Below the pieces are notes generated by a model, which was given only the letters and a program-made list of their open reading frames with translations, did not search any database and was not told where the DNA came from. Of a DNA stretch of 6,898 nucleotides, positions 1-6,164 are shown piece by piece; the first letter of the stretch is position 1; every line of letters begins with the position of its first letter. The DNA comes from SHLJ01 sp041618535. Lineage in GTDB: Bacteria > Bacteroidota > Bacteroidia > Flavobacteriales > Flavobacteriaceae. The position numbers were made by a program, and so were the translations under genes. The stretch spans positions 1 through 6,898 of the forward strand of contig JBFKFP010000146.1 of the NCBI GenBank assembly GCA_041618535.1. The letters are read 5' to 3'.

Positions 1-363
1 ATCGAACAACTCCTTATTCTCCGGTGTGTATTTCAACTTAGACAACTCCATGTTGATGTTTGCCAGATAATAATCTTCAACTTTCTTCAAATCAGGAGAA
101 ACCTCCTCGATGGAGTTGGCCCTGGTCATTTCCTGAGCCGGGCCCTCGGTTGATGGCCCAAGGAATTCAAAGGCCAGGTAGCTCAACCCCAACATTAATG
201 CCACGGCAGCCGCGATCCTGATCCAGCTAAATGATTCTCCAACTCGCCTCTGCGGCAAGTTGTCATCTAACCTTTCCATAAAGCGTTTTTCATGGCCTGG
301 CAACATTGTGTTTTGAGACACTTTCTGTTCATTTTCGAAGAGTTTCCTAAGATCTTGTGCCAT
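1..363 (-). CDS. Anti-sigma-factor-like single-pass membrane protein, 3' end cut by window edge
   Basis: The frame is open from an ATG at 363-361 to the window edge, giving 121 residues with no stop. I see a hydrophilic, charged N-terminus (residues 1-45, with LRKLFENEQ near the start), one hydrophobic span at about residues 46-68 (IRIAAAVALMLGLSYLAFEF), and an acidic to mixed outer part containing VEDYYLANINMEL (about 95-107). This is the layout of a protein with a cytoplasmic head, one membrane helix and a periplasmic tail. The start lies inside the 3' end of the ECF sigma gene, overlapping by 17 bp, so the two are co-transcribed and probably translationally coupled. Position and topology suggest it holds the sigma factor inactive at the membrane. 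No HxxxCxxC zinc motif of ZAS-type anti-sigma factors is present in the visible part, so the role is inferred from context. It could instead be another sigma-linked membrane protein. Confidence 0.72.
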   Translation of the reverse strand, partial: MAQDLRKLFENEQKVSQNTMLPGHEKRFMERLDDNLPQRRVGESFSWIRIAAAVALMLGLSYLAFEFLGPSTEGPAQEMTRANSIEEVSPDLKKVEDYYLANINMELSKLKYTPENKELFD

Positions 364-901
364 TTCTTGCTTGAATTAATCGTTCTTTTAACATTTTCCT
401 GCCCCTTGATAATTGTGTCCGTGAAGCCACCTCCGTGATCTTCAGAATTTGCGATATCTCCTGGTGGTCATAGCCCTCCATCAGATAGAGCATAAGCACG
501 TATTTATACTTGTCGGGCAGTTGATTGATGATTTCTTTCACCTCGTCTAAAGTGATCGCATCCTCTACCAACCATTCGTCATCATCATTCTCAACTACCT
601 TAAGGTGCACCTCATCCAGTTCTGTCAGTTGTTGCTTCCTGGACTTCAGGCTGTCGATACATTTGTTGATGACGATTCGTTTTAACCATGCCCCGAAGGT
701 GACTTCCCCACTGAATTGATGAAGCTTCATAAAAGCAGAGATAAACGATTCCTGCACGATATCTTCAGCTTCCATGGAATCTTTGACAAACCTTTGGGCA
801 ACGATATACATCCCATCGCAGTACGAATTATACAGCTGCATCTGAGCTTTTCTATCGTTGTTTTTGCATTGTTCTATAATGCCCGTTGTCAACAGATTCA
901 C
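347..901 (-). CDS. ECF-family RNA polymerase sigma-70 factor
   Basis: This 184-residue protein has the usual ECF length and domain order. Sigma region 2 spans about residues 22-88 (LYNSYCDGMY, then AEDIVQESFISAF and FGAWLKRIVINKCID); it binds core polymerase and melts the -10 region. A short acidic linker (NDDDEW, 105-110) follows, then region 4 at about 122-175 (LPDKYKYVLMLYLMEGYDHQEI and the recognition helix with SRTQLSRGRKML), which reads the -35 element. The start is GTG at 901-899. An in-frame TAA lies five codons upstream, and the first in-frame ATG (codon 21) would remove part of region 2. The stop TAG (349-347) lies within the downstream anti-sigma-like gene. The signal and regulon cannot be read from the sequence. 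No convincing promoter was found upstream, so autoregulation is only a guess from the family. Confidence 0.93.
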   Translation of the reverse strand: MNLLTTGIIEQCKNNDRKAQMQLYNSYCDGMYIVAQRFVKDSMEAEDIVQESFISAFMKLHQFSGEVTFGAWLKRIVINKCIDSLKSRKQQLTELDEVHLKVVENDDDEWLVEDAITLDEVKEIINQLPDKYKYVLMLYLMEGYDHQEISQILKITEVASRTQLSRGRKMLKERLIQARNGTRS

Positions 902-1037
902 TCTCGGTTTCGGTTAGATCTTTGCTTAAAGACGAATTAAAAAAAGTAGTGTGGCAAAAAGATAGAAATTTTTATCCCTGGCTTCAAAACATTAGCCGAT
1001 ATTTCGCGTTTTGTTACTGAACTACCACCTCATTTCA

Positions 1038-1045
1038 TAACTTTG
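1038..1045 (+). promoter_or_regulatory. Bacteroidota-type -7 element (TAnnTTTG) for the DUF2911-meaB pair
   Basis: TAACTTTG is an exact match to the TAnnTTTG -7 consensus used by the primary sigma factor of Bacteroidota. A TTTTG at 1009-1013 could serve as the -33 element, but its 24-nt spacing is slightly longer than usual. Transcription would start at about 1050-1052, leaving a leader of only about 8 nt before the ATG at 1059. The site lies in the 157-bp gap (902-1058) between the divergent sigma gene and this operon. I see no gene, terminator or convincing minus-strand promoter in the rest of that gap. Confidence 0.6.
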
Positions 1046-1058
1046 TGCGTCAATTCTT

Positions 1059-1622
1059 ATGACCGCCATGAACTTATTTCTAAAGCGTATCATCTTAGTC
1101 CTGGTGCTTGTCGCTGCCGGGATAATGGGATACATCTATTTCAAAACCGACTTGCTGAAAACAAGGTTAAGTCCGAAGGATACTGTTGAATTCAAATTAA
1201 ACGATCTTGAGTTGGAAGTTTTCTATAACAGGCCTTCAAAGCGGGAGCGCCATATATTTGGTGGATTGGTTCCCTACGACCTCGTTTGGCGAACTGGAGC
1301 CAATGAGGCTACTACCTTTGAAACTAACCGGGACCTTCACATCAACGGAAGTAAACTGAGAGCCGGACTATATACATTGTGGACCATTCCGGGCGAAACC
1401 GAATGGACGGTAATTTTCAATTCAAAACAATATCCCTGGGGCGTAGATGAAACCATGGCCCCGATGAGGGATCCAGAATTCGATATGTTGCAGGTTGAGG
1501 TTCCGGTTCAAAATCTTGAAAAGGTCGTGGAGCAATTCACTATCGCTTTTGATAATTCCACAGATAACTTATCTTTAACCATGGCCTGGGATCAGACCAA
1601 AATCTCAGTGCCCTTAAAATAG
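1059..1622 (+). CDS. DUF2911 domain protein with N-terminal membrane anchor
   Basis: This 187-residue protein has a basic N-terminus (KR at 9-10) and then one hydrophobic span at about 11-28. That span is a signal anchor, or an uncleaved or non-lipoprotein signal; no lipobox cysteine is present. The rest matches the DUF2911 family: NRPSKRERHIFGG (57-69), VPYDLVWRTGANEATTF (71-87), a basic strand pair, GLYTLWTIPGETEWTVIFN (103-121) and PWG (126-128). The family is common in Bacteroidota and has no established function that I know of; the fold is probably beta-rich and exported. A second ATG nine bases downstream (1068) would give MNLFLKR as N-terminus and is nearly as good a start. Given the expected transcript start near 1050, it would also leave a more normal leader. 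The stop TAG lies 1 nt before the TTG start of meaB, so the two form an operon. Confidence 0.9.
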   Translation: MTAMNLFLKRIILVLVLVAAGIMGYIYFKTDLLKTRLSPKDTVEFKLNDLELEVFYNRPSKRERHIFGGLVPYDLVWRTGANEATTFETNRDLHINGSKLRAGLYTLWTIPGETEWTVIFNSKQYPWGVDETMAPMRDPEFDMLQVEVPVQNLEKVVEQFTIAFDNSTDNLSLTMAWDQTKISVPLK

Positions 1623-1623
1623 T

Positions 1624-2700
1624 TTGAAAAAGGCTTCCAAGAAACGATCAGCGCTTGAGGAAAAAGCCGGGGTCCGGCCTTCGGACTTTTCGGATAAAAA
1701 AGCTATTGCATCTTATAAAAAGAAACGTCAAAAATCGGTGCTGACCGATAAACTCATAGAGGGGATAAAAAAATCGGACATAACCAGCCTTAGCCGCGCC
1801 ATAACTTTGGTTGAAAGCAAAAAGTCTGAGCATCAGGAACAGGCAAATGATATCATAAACGCCTGTCTTCCTCTCTCGAATAAATCAGTTAGGATCGGCA
1901 TTACCGGGGTTCCGGGTGTAGGAAAGAGCACATTTATAGAACATCTTGGTCAAAAGCTTACCGAGAAGGGGCATAAAGTGGCCGTATTGGCTGTTGATCC
2001 GAGTAGTTCTATTTCAAAGGGAAGCATTCTGGGTGATAAAACACGGATGGAAGAATTGGTAAAGAATCCAAATGCATTCATCAGACCATCAGCTTCAGGG
2101 GAAACCCTTGGCGGAGTTGCCAGGAAAACGCGAGAAACCGTCATCCTCTGTGAAGCTGCTGGCTTCAACATCATTATGATCGAAACCGTGGGTGTGGGAC
2201 AGAGCGAAACTGCTGTACACAGCATGGTCGATTTCTTTCTCCTCCTCAAACTGGCCGGCGCTGGTGATGAGTTACAGGGTATTAAACGCGGGATCATTGA
2301 ACTGGCAGATGCCATCGTAATCAATAAGGCTGATGGTGACAATATAGAACGAGCAAACAGGGCCAGGACCTCTTTTGAGCATGCTCTTCACCTCTATCCG
2401 CCCAAAGCCTCTTCCTGGAAACCCAAGGTTTCTACATGCAGTGCGATAACCGGAAATGGAATGACCGAGGTTTGGCAATTGATTGAAGATTATTTCTTGC
2501 TGACCAAGGATAACGGCTATTTTGGTGAGAAGAGGATGAACCAGAATAAATTCTGGCTGATTCAAACCATAGAAGAACGTATAAAATCCAGTTTTTTCGA
2601 CCGTCCCGAAATTAAAAAAGCCCTTGAAAAGGAATTAGACAGGATCGAGAATAATAAAACCACTCCTTTTGCAGCGGCGGAATACCTGTTAAGCCTCTAA
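1624..2700 (+). CDS. meaB: MeaB/ArgK-type GTPase, chaperone of methylmalonyl-CoA mutase
   Basis: MeaB proteins are cytoplasmic G3E-family GTPases that protect and gate B12 loading of methylmalonyl-CoA mutase in propionate/succinyl-CoA metabolism. The 358 residues show a lysine-rich N-terminal arm and helical region (1-85), then the G domain. Walker A is GVPGVGKST (95-103). AVDPSSS (123-129) and GDKTRM (137-142) belong to the switch I/metal region. ETVGVGQ (187-193) is the switch II/Walker B equivalent, NKAD (234-237) the guanine-specificity motif and TCSA (271-274) the G5-like motif. A helical C-terminal tail (about 300-358) matches the dimerisation arm. The start is TTG at 1624: an in-frame TAA lies just upstream and the first in-frame ATG (codon 142) is beyond Walker A. 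A GTG at codon 39 is the only other reasonable start. No mutase or epimerase of the pathway lies in this window. Confidence 0.93.
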   Translation: MKKASKKRSALEEKAGVRPSDFSDKKAIASYKKKRQKSVLTDKLIEGIKKSDITSLSRAITLVESKKSEHQEQANDIINACLPLSNKSVRIGITGVPGVGKSTFIEHLGQKLTEKGHKVAVLAVDPSSSISKGSILGDKTRMEELVKNPNAFIRPSASGETLGGVARKTRETVILCEAAGFNIIMIETVGVGQSETAVHSMVDFFLLLKLAGAGDELQGIKRGIIELADAIVINKADGDNIERANRARTSFEHALHLYPPKASSWKPKVSTCSAITGNGMTEVWQLIEDYFLLTKDNGYFGEKRMNQNKFWLIQTIEERIKSSFFDRPEIKKALEKELDRIENNKTTPFAAAEYLLSL

Positions 2701-3636
2701 GAAATTTTCTTTGTACCAATTAACCTGTGAACGAACACTGTTTATCAGGCTGGTCCGGGGATCGTAGTTTAACAGCCGTCTTGCCTTGTCAATGTTGGCC
2801 TTAGTACGCAGCTGGTCTCCGGCACGTTTCGGAATAATCCGTAATTCGATTTTCTTCCCTAATACTTCCTGAACAGCGTTTATCCCCTCCCGTGTGGTAT
2901 GTTCCACCTCGGTCCCGAGATTGATGACTTCCCCGTCAACCAAATCTTCCTTCCCTAAAACAGAAACCACCCCGTCAACGATATCACCAACATAAGTGAA
3001 GCTTCTTAAATGCTTTTCACTTCCATCATAGAGGGGGAAGGGTGTATCCTCCAATCCGCACTTGATGAGTTTAGTGTACATTTTATCCGGCCGTTCTCTT
3101 GGTCCGATCACTGAATACAACCTTAGCGAACAGGCTTTCATCTGTTTTTCCCGGCTCTTTTGAAGCACCAGCTGCTCTGCAGCCAATTTGGTAACTCCGT
3201 AAAAGGAGGCCGGCCTGGGCGCTGCATCCTCAGGGAATGTAGCCTGCAGTCCGTAGATGGAAGAAGTGCCGATATTAACAAACATCTTTAACCCATTCAA
3301 ATCGAGGGCCCAATCAATAAGTTTCTTTGTAGCAACAACATTATTTGAGAGATAATCCTCGAAAGTTGAACTCGCTGAAATCCCGGGCTGAGCAGCATAA
3401 TGAATGATATAGTCAAACTCCAGCGGTAATTTATCGTATGTCTCAGCCTCCCTCAAATCGGCAGTGATAATAGTTCCGCCGGCATTTTCCACCGCTTTCG
3501 CATTCAACCGCTTTAGGTCGGTATCATAGTAGGGGCTGAAATTATCAATTCCGTAGACCTCATATCCCGATCCCAGTAGTCGCTCTGCAGTGTGAGAACC
3601 AATAAATCCGGCAACACCCGTAACTAAAATCTTCAT
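2689..3636 (-). CDS. NAD-dependent sugar-nucleotide epimerase (extended SDR), UDP-glucuronate 4-epimerase-like
   Basis: This 315-residue protein is an extended short-chain dehydrogenase. The Rossmann motif GVAGFIG (7-13) and the acidic residue D31 at the end of strand 2 bind NAD. HYAAQPG (79-85) is the family HxAAxxG element. TSSIYG (124-129) supplies the catalytic Ser/Thr, and Y146 and K150 form the YxxxK pair. GPRERPDK (178-185) and RSFTYVGDIVDGV (211-223) are the substrate-side motifs. DNFSPYYDTDLKR (31-43) and the GPxxRPD stretch resemble UDP-glucuronate 4-epimerases of the LpsL type more than GalE, but substrate cannot be fixed from sequence. UDP-glucose 4-epimerase or a dehydratase remain possible. 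The start is ATG at 3636-3634. The gene is divergent from the glycosyltransferase operon, suggesting it supplies its sugar, and overlaps meaB tail to tail by 12 bp. Confidence 0.88.
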   Translation of the reverse strand: MKILVTGVAGFIGSHTAERLLGSGYEVYGIDNFSPYYDTDLKRLNAKAVENAGGTIITADLREAETYDKLPLEFDYIIHYAAQPGISASSTFEDYLSNNVVATKKLIDWALDLNGLKMFVNIGTSSIYGLQATFPEDAAPRPASFYGVTKLAAEQLVLQKSREKQMKACSLRLYSVIGPRERPDKMYTKLIKCGLEDTPFPLYDGSEKHLRSFTYVGDIVDGVVSVLGKEDLVDGEVINLGTEVEHTTREGINAVQEVLGKKIELRIIPKRAGDQLRTKANIDKARRLLNYDPRTSLINSVRSQVNWYKENFLEA

Positions 3637-3651
3637 CTGCTAAAGTTTCCG

Positions 3652-3659
3652 CAAAATAA
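3652..3659 (-). promoter_or_regulatory. Possible -7 element for the epimerase gene
   Basis: Read on the minus strand this is TTATTTTG, one mismatch from TAnnTTTG, ending 15 nt before the epimerase ATG. I see no TTG at the proper distance upstream, so support is weak. The 137-bp gap 3637-3773 is AT-rich and must carry the start signals of both divergent genes. Confidence 0.25.
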
Positions 3660-3710
3660 ATTCATTTATTCTAAATTATGGCAGTAAGTGTTAATAAATT
3701 GACGGGGAGC

Positions 3711-3743
3711 TTGGGTTTAAAGCTTGCAAAAAGTATAATTTTA
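3711..3743 (+). promoter_or_regulatory. Candidate promoter of the glycosyltransferase operon
   Basis: TTG at 3711-3713 and TAATTTTA at 3736-3743 are spaced by 22 nt. They resemble the Bacteroidota -33/-7 pair, with one mismatch in the -7 element (final G replaced by A). Transcription would begin at about 3750, giving a leader of about 24 nt before the ATG at 3774. Confidence 0.4.
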
Positions 3744-3773
3744 CGGCATGTTAAAAAGAAATAGTCTGTTAGC

Positions 3774-5426
3774 ATGAGGTCATTTCTGGAGAACATGCTC
3801 AAGTCAGGACCTGGCCTTTTCGTCCTGCTCGTTTTTATATTTGTCTGCTGCCTTTTTGGTTTGGGAAGCTGGGGACTGACTGAAACCAGCGAAAGCCGTT
3901 ATGCCCAGATCGGTGCCGAGATGATGGAATCCGGTGATTTCAGCAAACCTCAGCTCATGGGGATATATCATTTTCACAAACCTCCGGTCACTTACCAGAT
4001 AACAGCATTGGGATATCATCTGTTTGGCAAAAACGAATTCGGGGCACGCTTCTTTTTGCAACTTGCATTGATCATCCAACTGCTTCTCATATTCAAAATC
4101 GCGCGGTTGTTATTCAATGATCGTAAAAAAGCCATACTGGCTATGCTGGTATATTTTTCATTCCCTTTGGTGTTGATTTCGGTGAGGAACCTGACGACAG
4201 ACGCCTACCTGAACTCAACTATTTTAGCCAGCATTTACTTCTGGTTGTCGGCCATAAAAGGGAAGCATAAAACAATCCAGCTGCTCTTGTTCTACCTGTG
4301 CCTTGGCCTTATAATTAACATCAAGGGACCTGTCGGGCTGATCTTTCCTGTCATGTTCGTGATATCGTACAGCATCATTTTTAAGACCAAATTTAATTTC
4401 AGTATCGGAATGCTGACGGGCTGGATCCTGTTTATTTTCCTCTCAGGTATCTGGGCGTTTTCCCTGACAAGGCATTATCCCTGGCTTATCGAATATTTCC
4501 TTGAGGAGCAGATCTTCAAAAGGGTCAATTCGAATTCATACAACAGGGCAAAACCCATCTGGTATTATTTGATCTTGCTGCCGGCTGTGTTCCTTCCCTG
4601 GATCTGGCCCTTGTCGAAGGCGCTTTTCAATCGGAAAACAACAGAATCCTCTCAGCGGAAATTAGACCGCCTCTTGATTTGGAATACGATACTGATCCTA
4701 ATTGTTTTCAGTGCATTCAGCACCAAGCTGATTCTTTATGTGTTGCCCATTTCACTTTATATGGCTTTGCTGGTGGTGCGTGGCTTGGACTTAATGAGTA
4801 TTAATCGGGAGCATAATGCAGTTAGCTTCATCGCGATCCTTGGCCTTGTTATCCTGGTCGGGGCTTCTGTTTATAGCCGGTTTGATTCCGGAATCGACAT
4901 GGATCATCTCATGATAAGCGGAATCTCAATATTCCTGCTATTGTTTTACCTGTGGTTGTACCGCAGGGAACAGAGCAATATCCGTGTTGAAATGGTCACC
5001 TTGTTATTCGGATTGACCCTTGTGGCGGCAAGCACCTCATTTTTCAGGAATAATGAGCTAATGGTCAACTCGGTGAAACCTATAATTGAATATATCAGGG
5101 CCGATAAGGATCTAAGAGATCGACAGCCCATTGTCTTTAATTACCTTCTGCCCTCGGCCCAATATTATACCGGAAAAGAAGTGATTACGGTTAACAACGG
5201 ACACAACACCGTTCAACGCGATATTCGTTTTCAGACCGATCAGAACTGGAAAAAAAGTTCCGTGGATATCAGGGATAGGGATAAAAAGTATGTAATTGAC
5301 AGCCTTATGAGATCCCCCTCCTATATACTGGTTAGACGAAGGGGCGGTAAAATTGAAATGGCAGAGCTTTTTGAAGACACAGCATTTGAAATGAAAGATT
5401 TCGGTAAATGGGTGCTATTTTATTAA
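3774..5426 (+). CDS. ArnT-like GT-C membrane glycosyltransferase (GT39/PMT_2 superfamily)
   Basis: ArnT-like enzymes transfer a sugar from a polyprenyl-phosphate donor to a periplasmic acceptor such as lipid A. The 550 residues begin with a membrane helix (about 13-33). The first periplasmic loop follows, with the family signature ETSESRYA (37-44), a GDF turn (54-56) and HKPPVTY (68-74). The acidic residues E37 and E40 are candidates for the catalytic/metal site. LFGKNEFGAR (83-92), RNLTTDAYL (138-146), KGPVG (184-188) and FSTKLILYVLP (315-325) follow in the order and spacing seen in ArnT-like proteins. I count about 11-13 hydrophobic helices up to about residue 425, then a soluble C-terminal domain of about 120 residues. 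The start is ATG at 3774; another ATG at codon 8 is possible. It leads an operon with the GT2 gene 24 bp downstream. The transferred sugar and acceptor are unknown. Confidence 0.87.
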   Translation: MRSFLENMLKSGPGLFVLLVFIFVCCLFGLGSWGLTETSESRYAQIGAEMMESGDFSKPQLMGIYHFHKPPVTYQITALGYHLFGKNEFGARFFLQLALIIQLLLIFKIARLLFNDRKKAILAMLVYFSFPLVLISVRNLTTDAYLNSTILASIYFWLSAIKGKHKTIQLLLFYLCLGLIINIKGPVGLIFPVMFVISYSIIFKTKFNFSIGMLTGWILFIFLSGIWAFSLTRHYPWLIEYFLEEQIFKRVNSNSYNRAKPIWYYLILLPAVFLPWIWPLSKALFNRKTTESSQRKLDRLLIWNTILILIVFSAFSTKLILYVLPISLYMALLVVRGLDLMSINREHNAVSFIAILGLVILVGASVYSRFDSGIDMDHLMISGISIFLLLFYLWLYRREQSNIRVEMVTLLFGLTLVAASTSFFRNNELMVNSVKPIIEYIRADKDLRDRQPIVFNYLLPSAQYYTGKEVITVNNGHNTVQRDIRFQTDQNWKKSSVDIRDRDKKYVIDSLMRSPSYILVRRRGGKIEMAELFEDTAFEMKDFGKWVLFY

Positions 5427-5434
5427 TACTTTTG
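5427..5434 (+). promoter_or_regulatory. Internal -7 element (TAnnTTTG) before the GT2 gene
   Basis: TACTTTTG is an exact TAnnTTTG match directly after the TAA stop of the first glycosyltransferase gene and 16 nt before the next ATG. No good TTG lies 17-24 nt upstream, so it is supported by the -7 half only. If active, it would start a transcript at about 5440 with a leader of about 10 nt and let the GT2, LAB_N and second GT-C genes be expressed apart from the first. Confidence 0.4.
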
Positions 5435-5450
5435 TGCCGAATACCAACCA

Positions 5451-6164
5451 ATGGAGTATAAACTTACCATCGTCATCCCGGTCTACAACGAGGAGGACAA
5501 TCTCGAACGAGTTGAACGTGAATTAGCTGCTTTCATTCAAATAAGCAAGGTTCCCGCATGCGTGCTTTTCGTAAATGACGGGTCAAAGGACAACAGTCAG
5601 TCTATCATCGAATCCATCTGCGATCGTCAAAATGATTTCTTCTTTGTACAATTTGAGCAGAATTGCGGGTTGAGCGCAGCCATTAAAGCGGGGTTCGACA
5701 ACACCAAAACCGAATGGGTGGGATATATTGACGCTGATCTGCAAACACACCCTGAAGATTTTAACCTGCTGATCGATTATGTTGGTGAATACGACCTGGT
5801 AACCGGGGTTCGTGCAGACCGCAAAGATTCCTTTGTGAAGAACATGTCCTCGAAAATCGCCAATGGTATCCGGAGGGCATTCACGCACGATGGTATGGAT
5901 GATACAGGCTGCCCGTTAAAAATCATTAAATCGGATTATGCCAAGCGTATCCCCATGTTCAACGGATTACACCGATTCTTGCCGGCCATGATCTTATTGC
6001 AGCAGGGCAAGATCATCCAAATTCCCGTCAGGCATTTTCCACGTATGGCCGGAAAGGCCAAATTTGGCTTGTGGAACCGCCTTCTCGGCCCCCTCAGCGA
6101 TTGCTTCGCTTATCTCTGGATGAAGAGAAAATATATCAACTACAGGGTTGCTAAAAAAGGCTGA
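5451..6164 (+). CDS. GT2-family glycosyltransferase, DPM1/ArnC-like (probable polyprenyl-phosphate sugar synthase)
   Basis: Relatives such as DPM1, ArnC and RgtE move a sugar from a nucleotide donor onto a polyprenyl phosphate at the inner face of the membrane. The 237 residues show the GT-A fold order: VIPVYNEEDNL (8-18), VNDGSKDNS (41-49) with nucleotide-binding D43, GLSAAIKAGF (73-82), and the metal-binding DAD (94-96) in YIDADLQTHPED. DTGCPLK (151-157), GLHRFLPAM (172-180) and PRMAGKAKFG (197-206) are typical of the DPM1-like acceptor side. There are no C-terminal membrane helices as in ArnC; only a short amphipathic or hydrophobic stretch (about 207-224) could touch the membrane. The stop TGA overlaps the next ATG by one base (TGATG), a strong sign of translational coupling with the LAB_N gene. 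Donor sugar is not readable from sequence; mannose, glucose, GlcNAc or a uronic acid are all possible. Confidence 0.88.
   Translation: MEYKLTIVIPVYNEEDNLERVERELAAFIQISKVPACVLFVNDGSKDNSQSIIESICDRQNDFFFVQFEQNCGLSAAIKAGFDNTKTEWVGYIDADLQTHPEDFNLLIDYVGEYDLVTGVRADRKDSFVKNMSSKIANGIRRAFTHDGMDDTGCPLKIIKSDYAKRIPMFNGLHRFLPAMILLQQGKIIQIPVRHFPRMAGKAKFGLWNRLLGPLSDCFAYLWMKRKYINYRVAKKG

Noticed and set aside
525..940. Two open frames on the plus strand opposite the ECF sigma gene
   Set aside because: Low-complexity serine-rich or nondescript translations antisense to a clearly real sigma factor; no start signals.
941..964. TACTTTTT (948-941) and TATCTTTTTG (964-955) on the minus strand as promoter of the sigma gene
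   Set aside because: Neither matches TAnnTTTG exactly and no TTG lies at the right distance; the A/T run makes such partial matches likely.
1950..2342. 130-codon open frame on the minus strand inside meaB
   Set aside because: It lies fully antisense to the conserved GTPase domain; its serine- and proline-rich translation has no recognisable domain and mirrors the codons of meaB.
2699..2711. AAGAAA-T-TTTCTT palindrome next to the convergent stops, considered as a bidirectional terminator
   Set aside because: The loop is one base, the stem is all but two positions A/T, and it lies inside the epimerase coding sequence; it would not form a stable hairpin.
3708..3724. AGCTT-N7-AAGCT inverted repeat overlapping the candidate -33 element of the glycosyltransferase promoter
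   Set aside because: Only five paired bases; expected often by chance in AT-rich intergenic DNA, so not called as an operator.
5583..5888. 101-codon minus-strand frame inside the GT2 gene
   Set aside because: Antisense shadow of the conserved GT-A domain, including the DAD motif; no domain seen.
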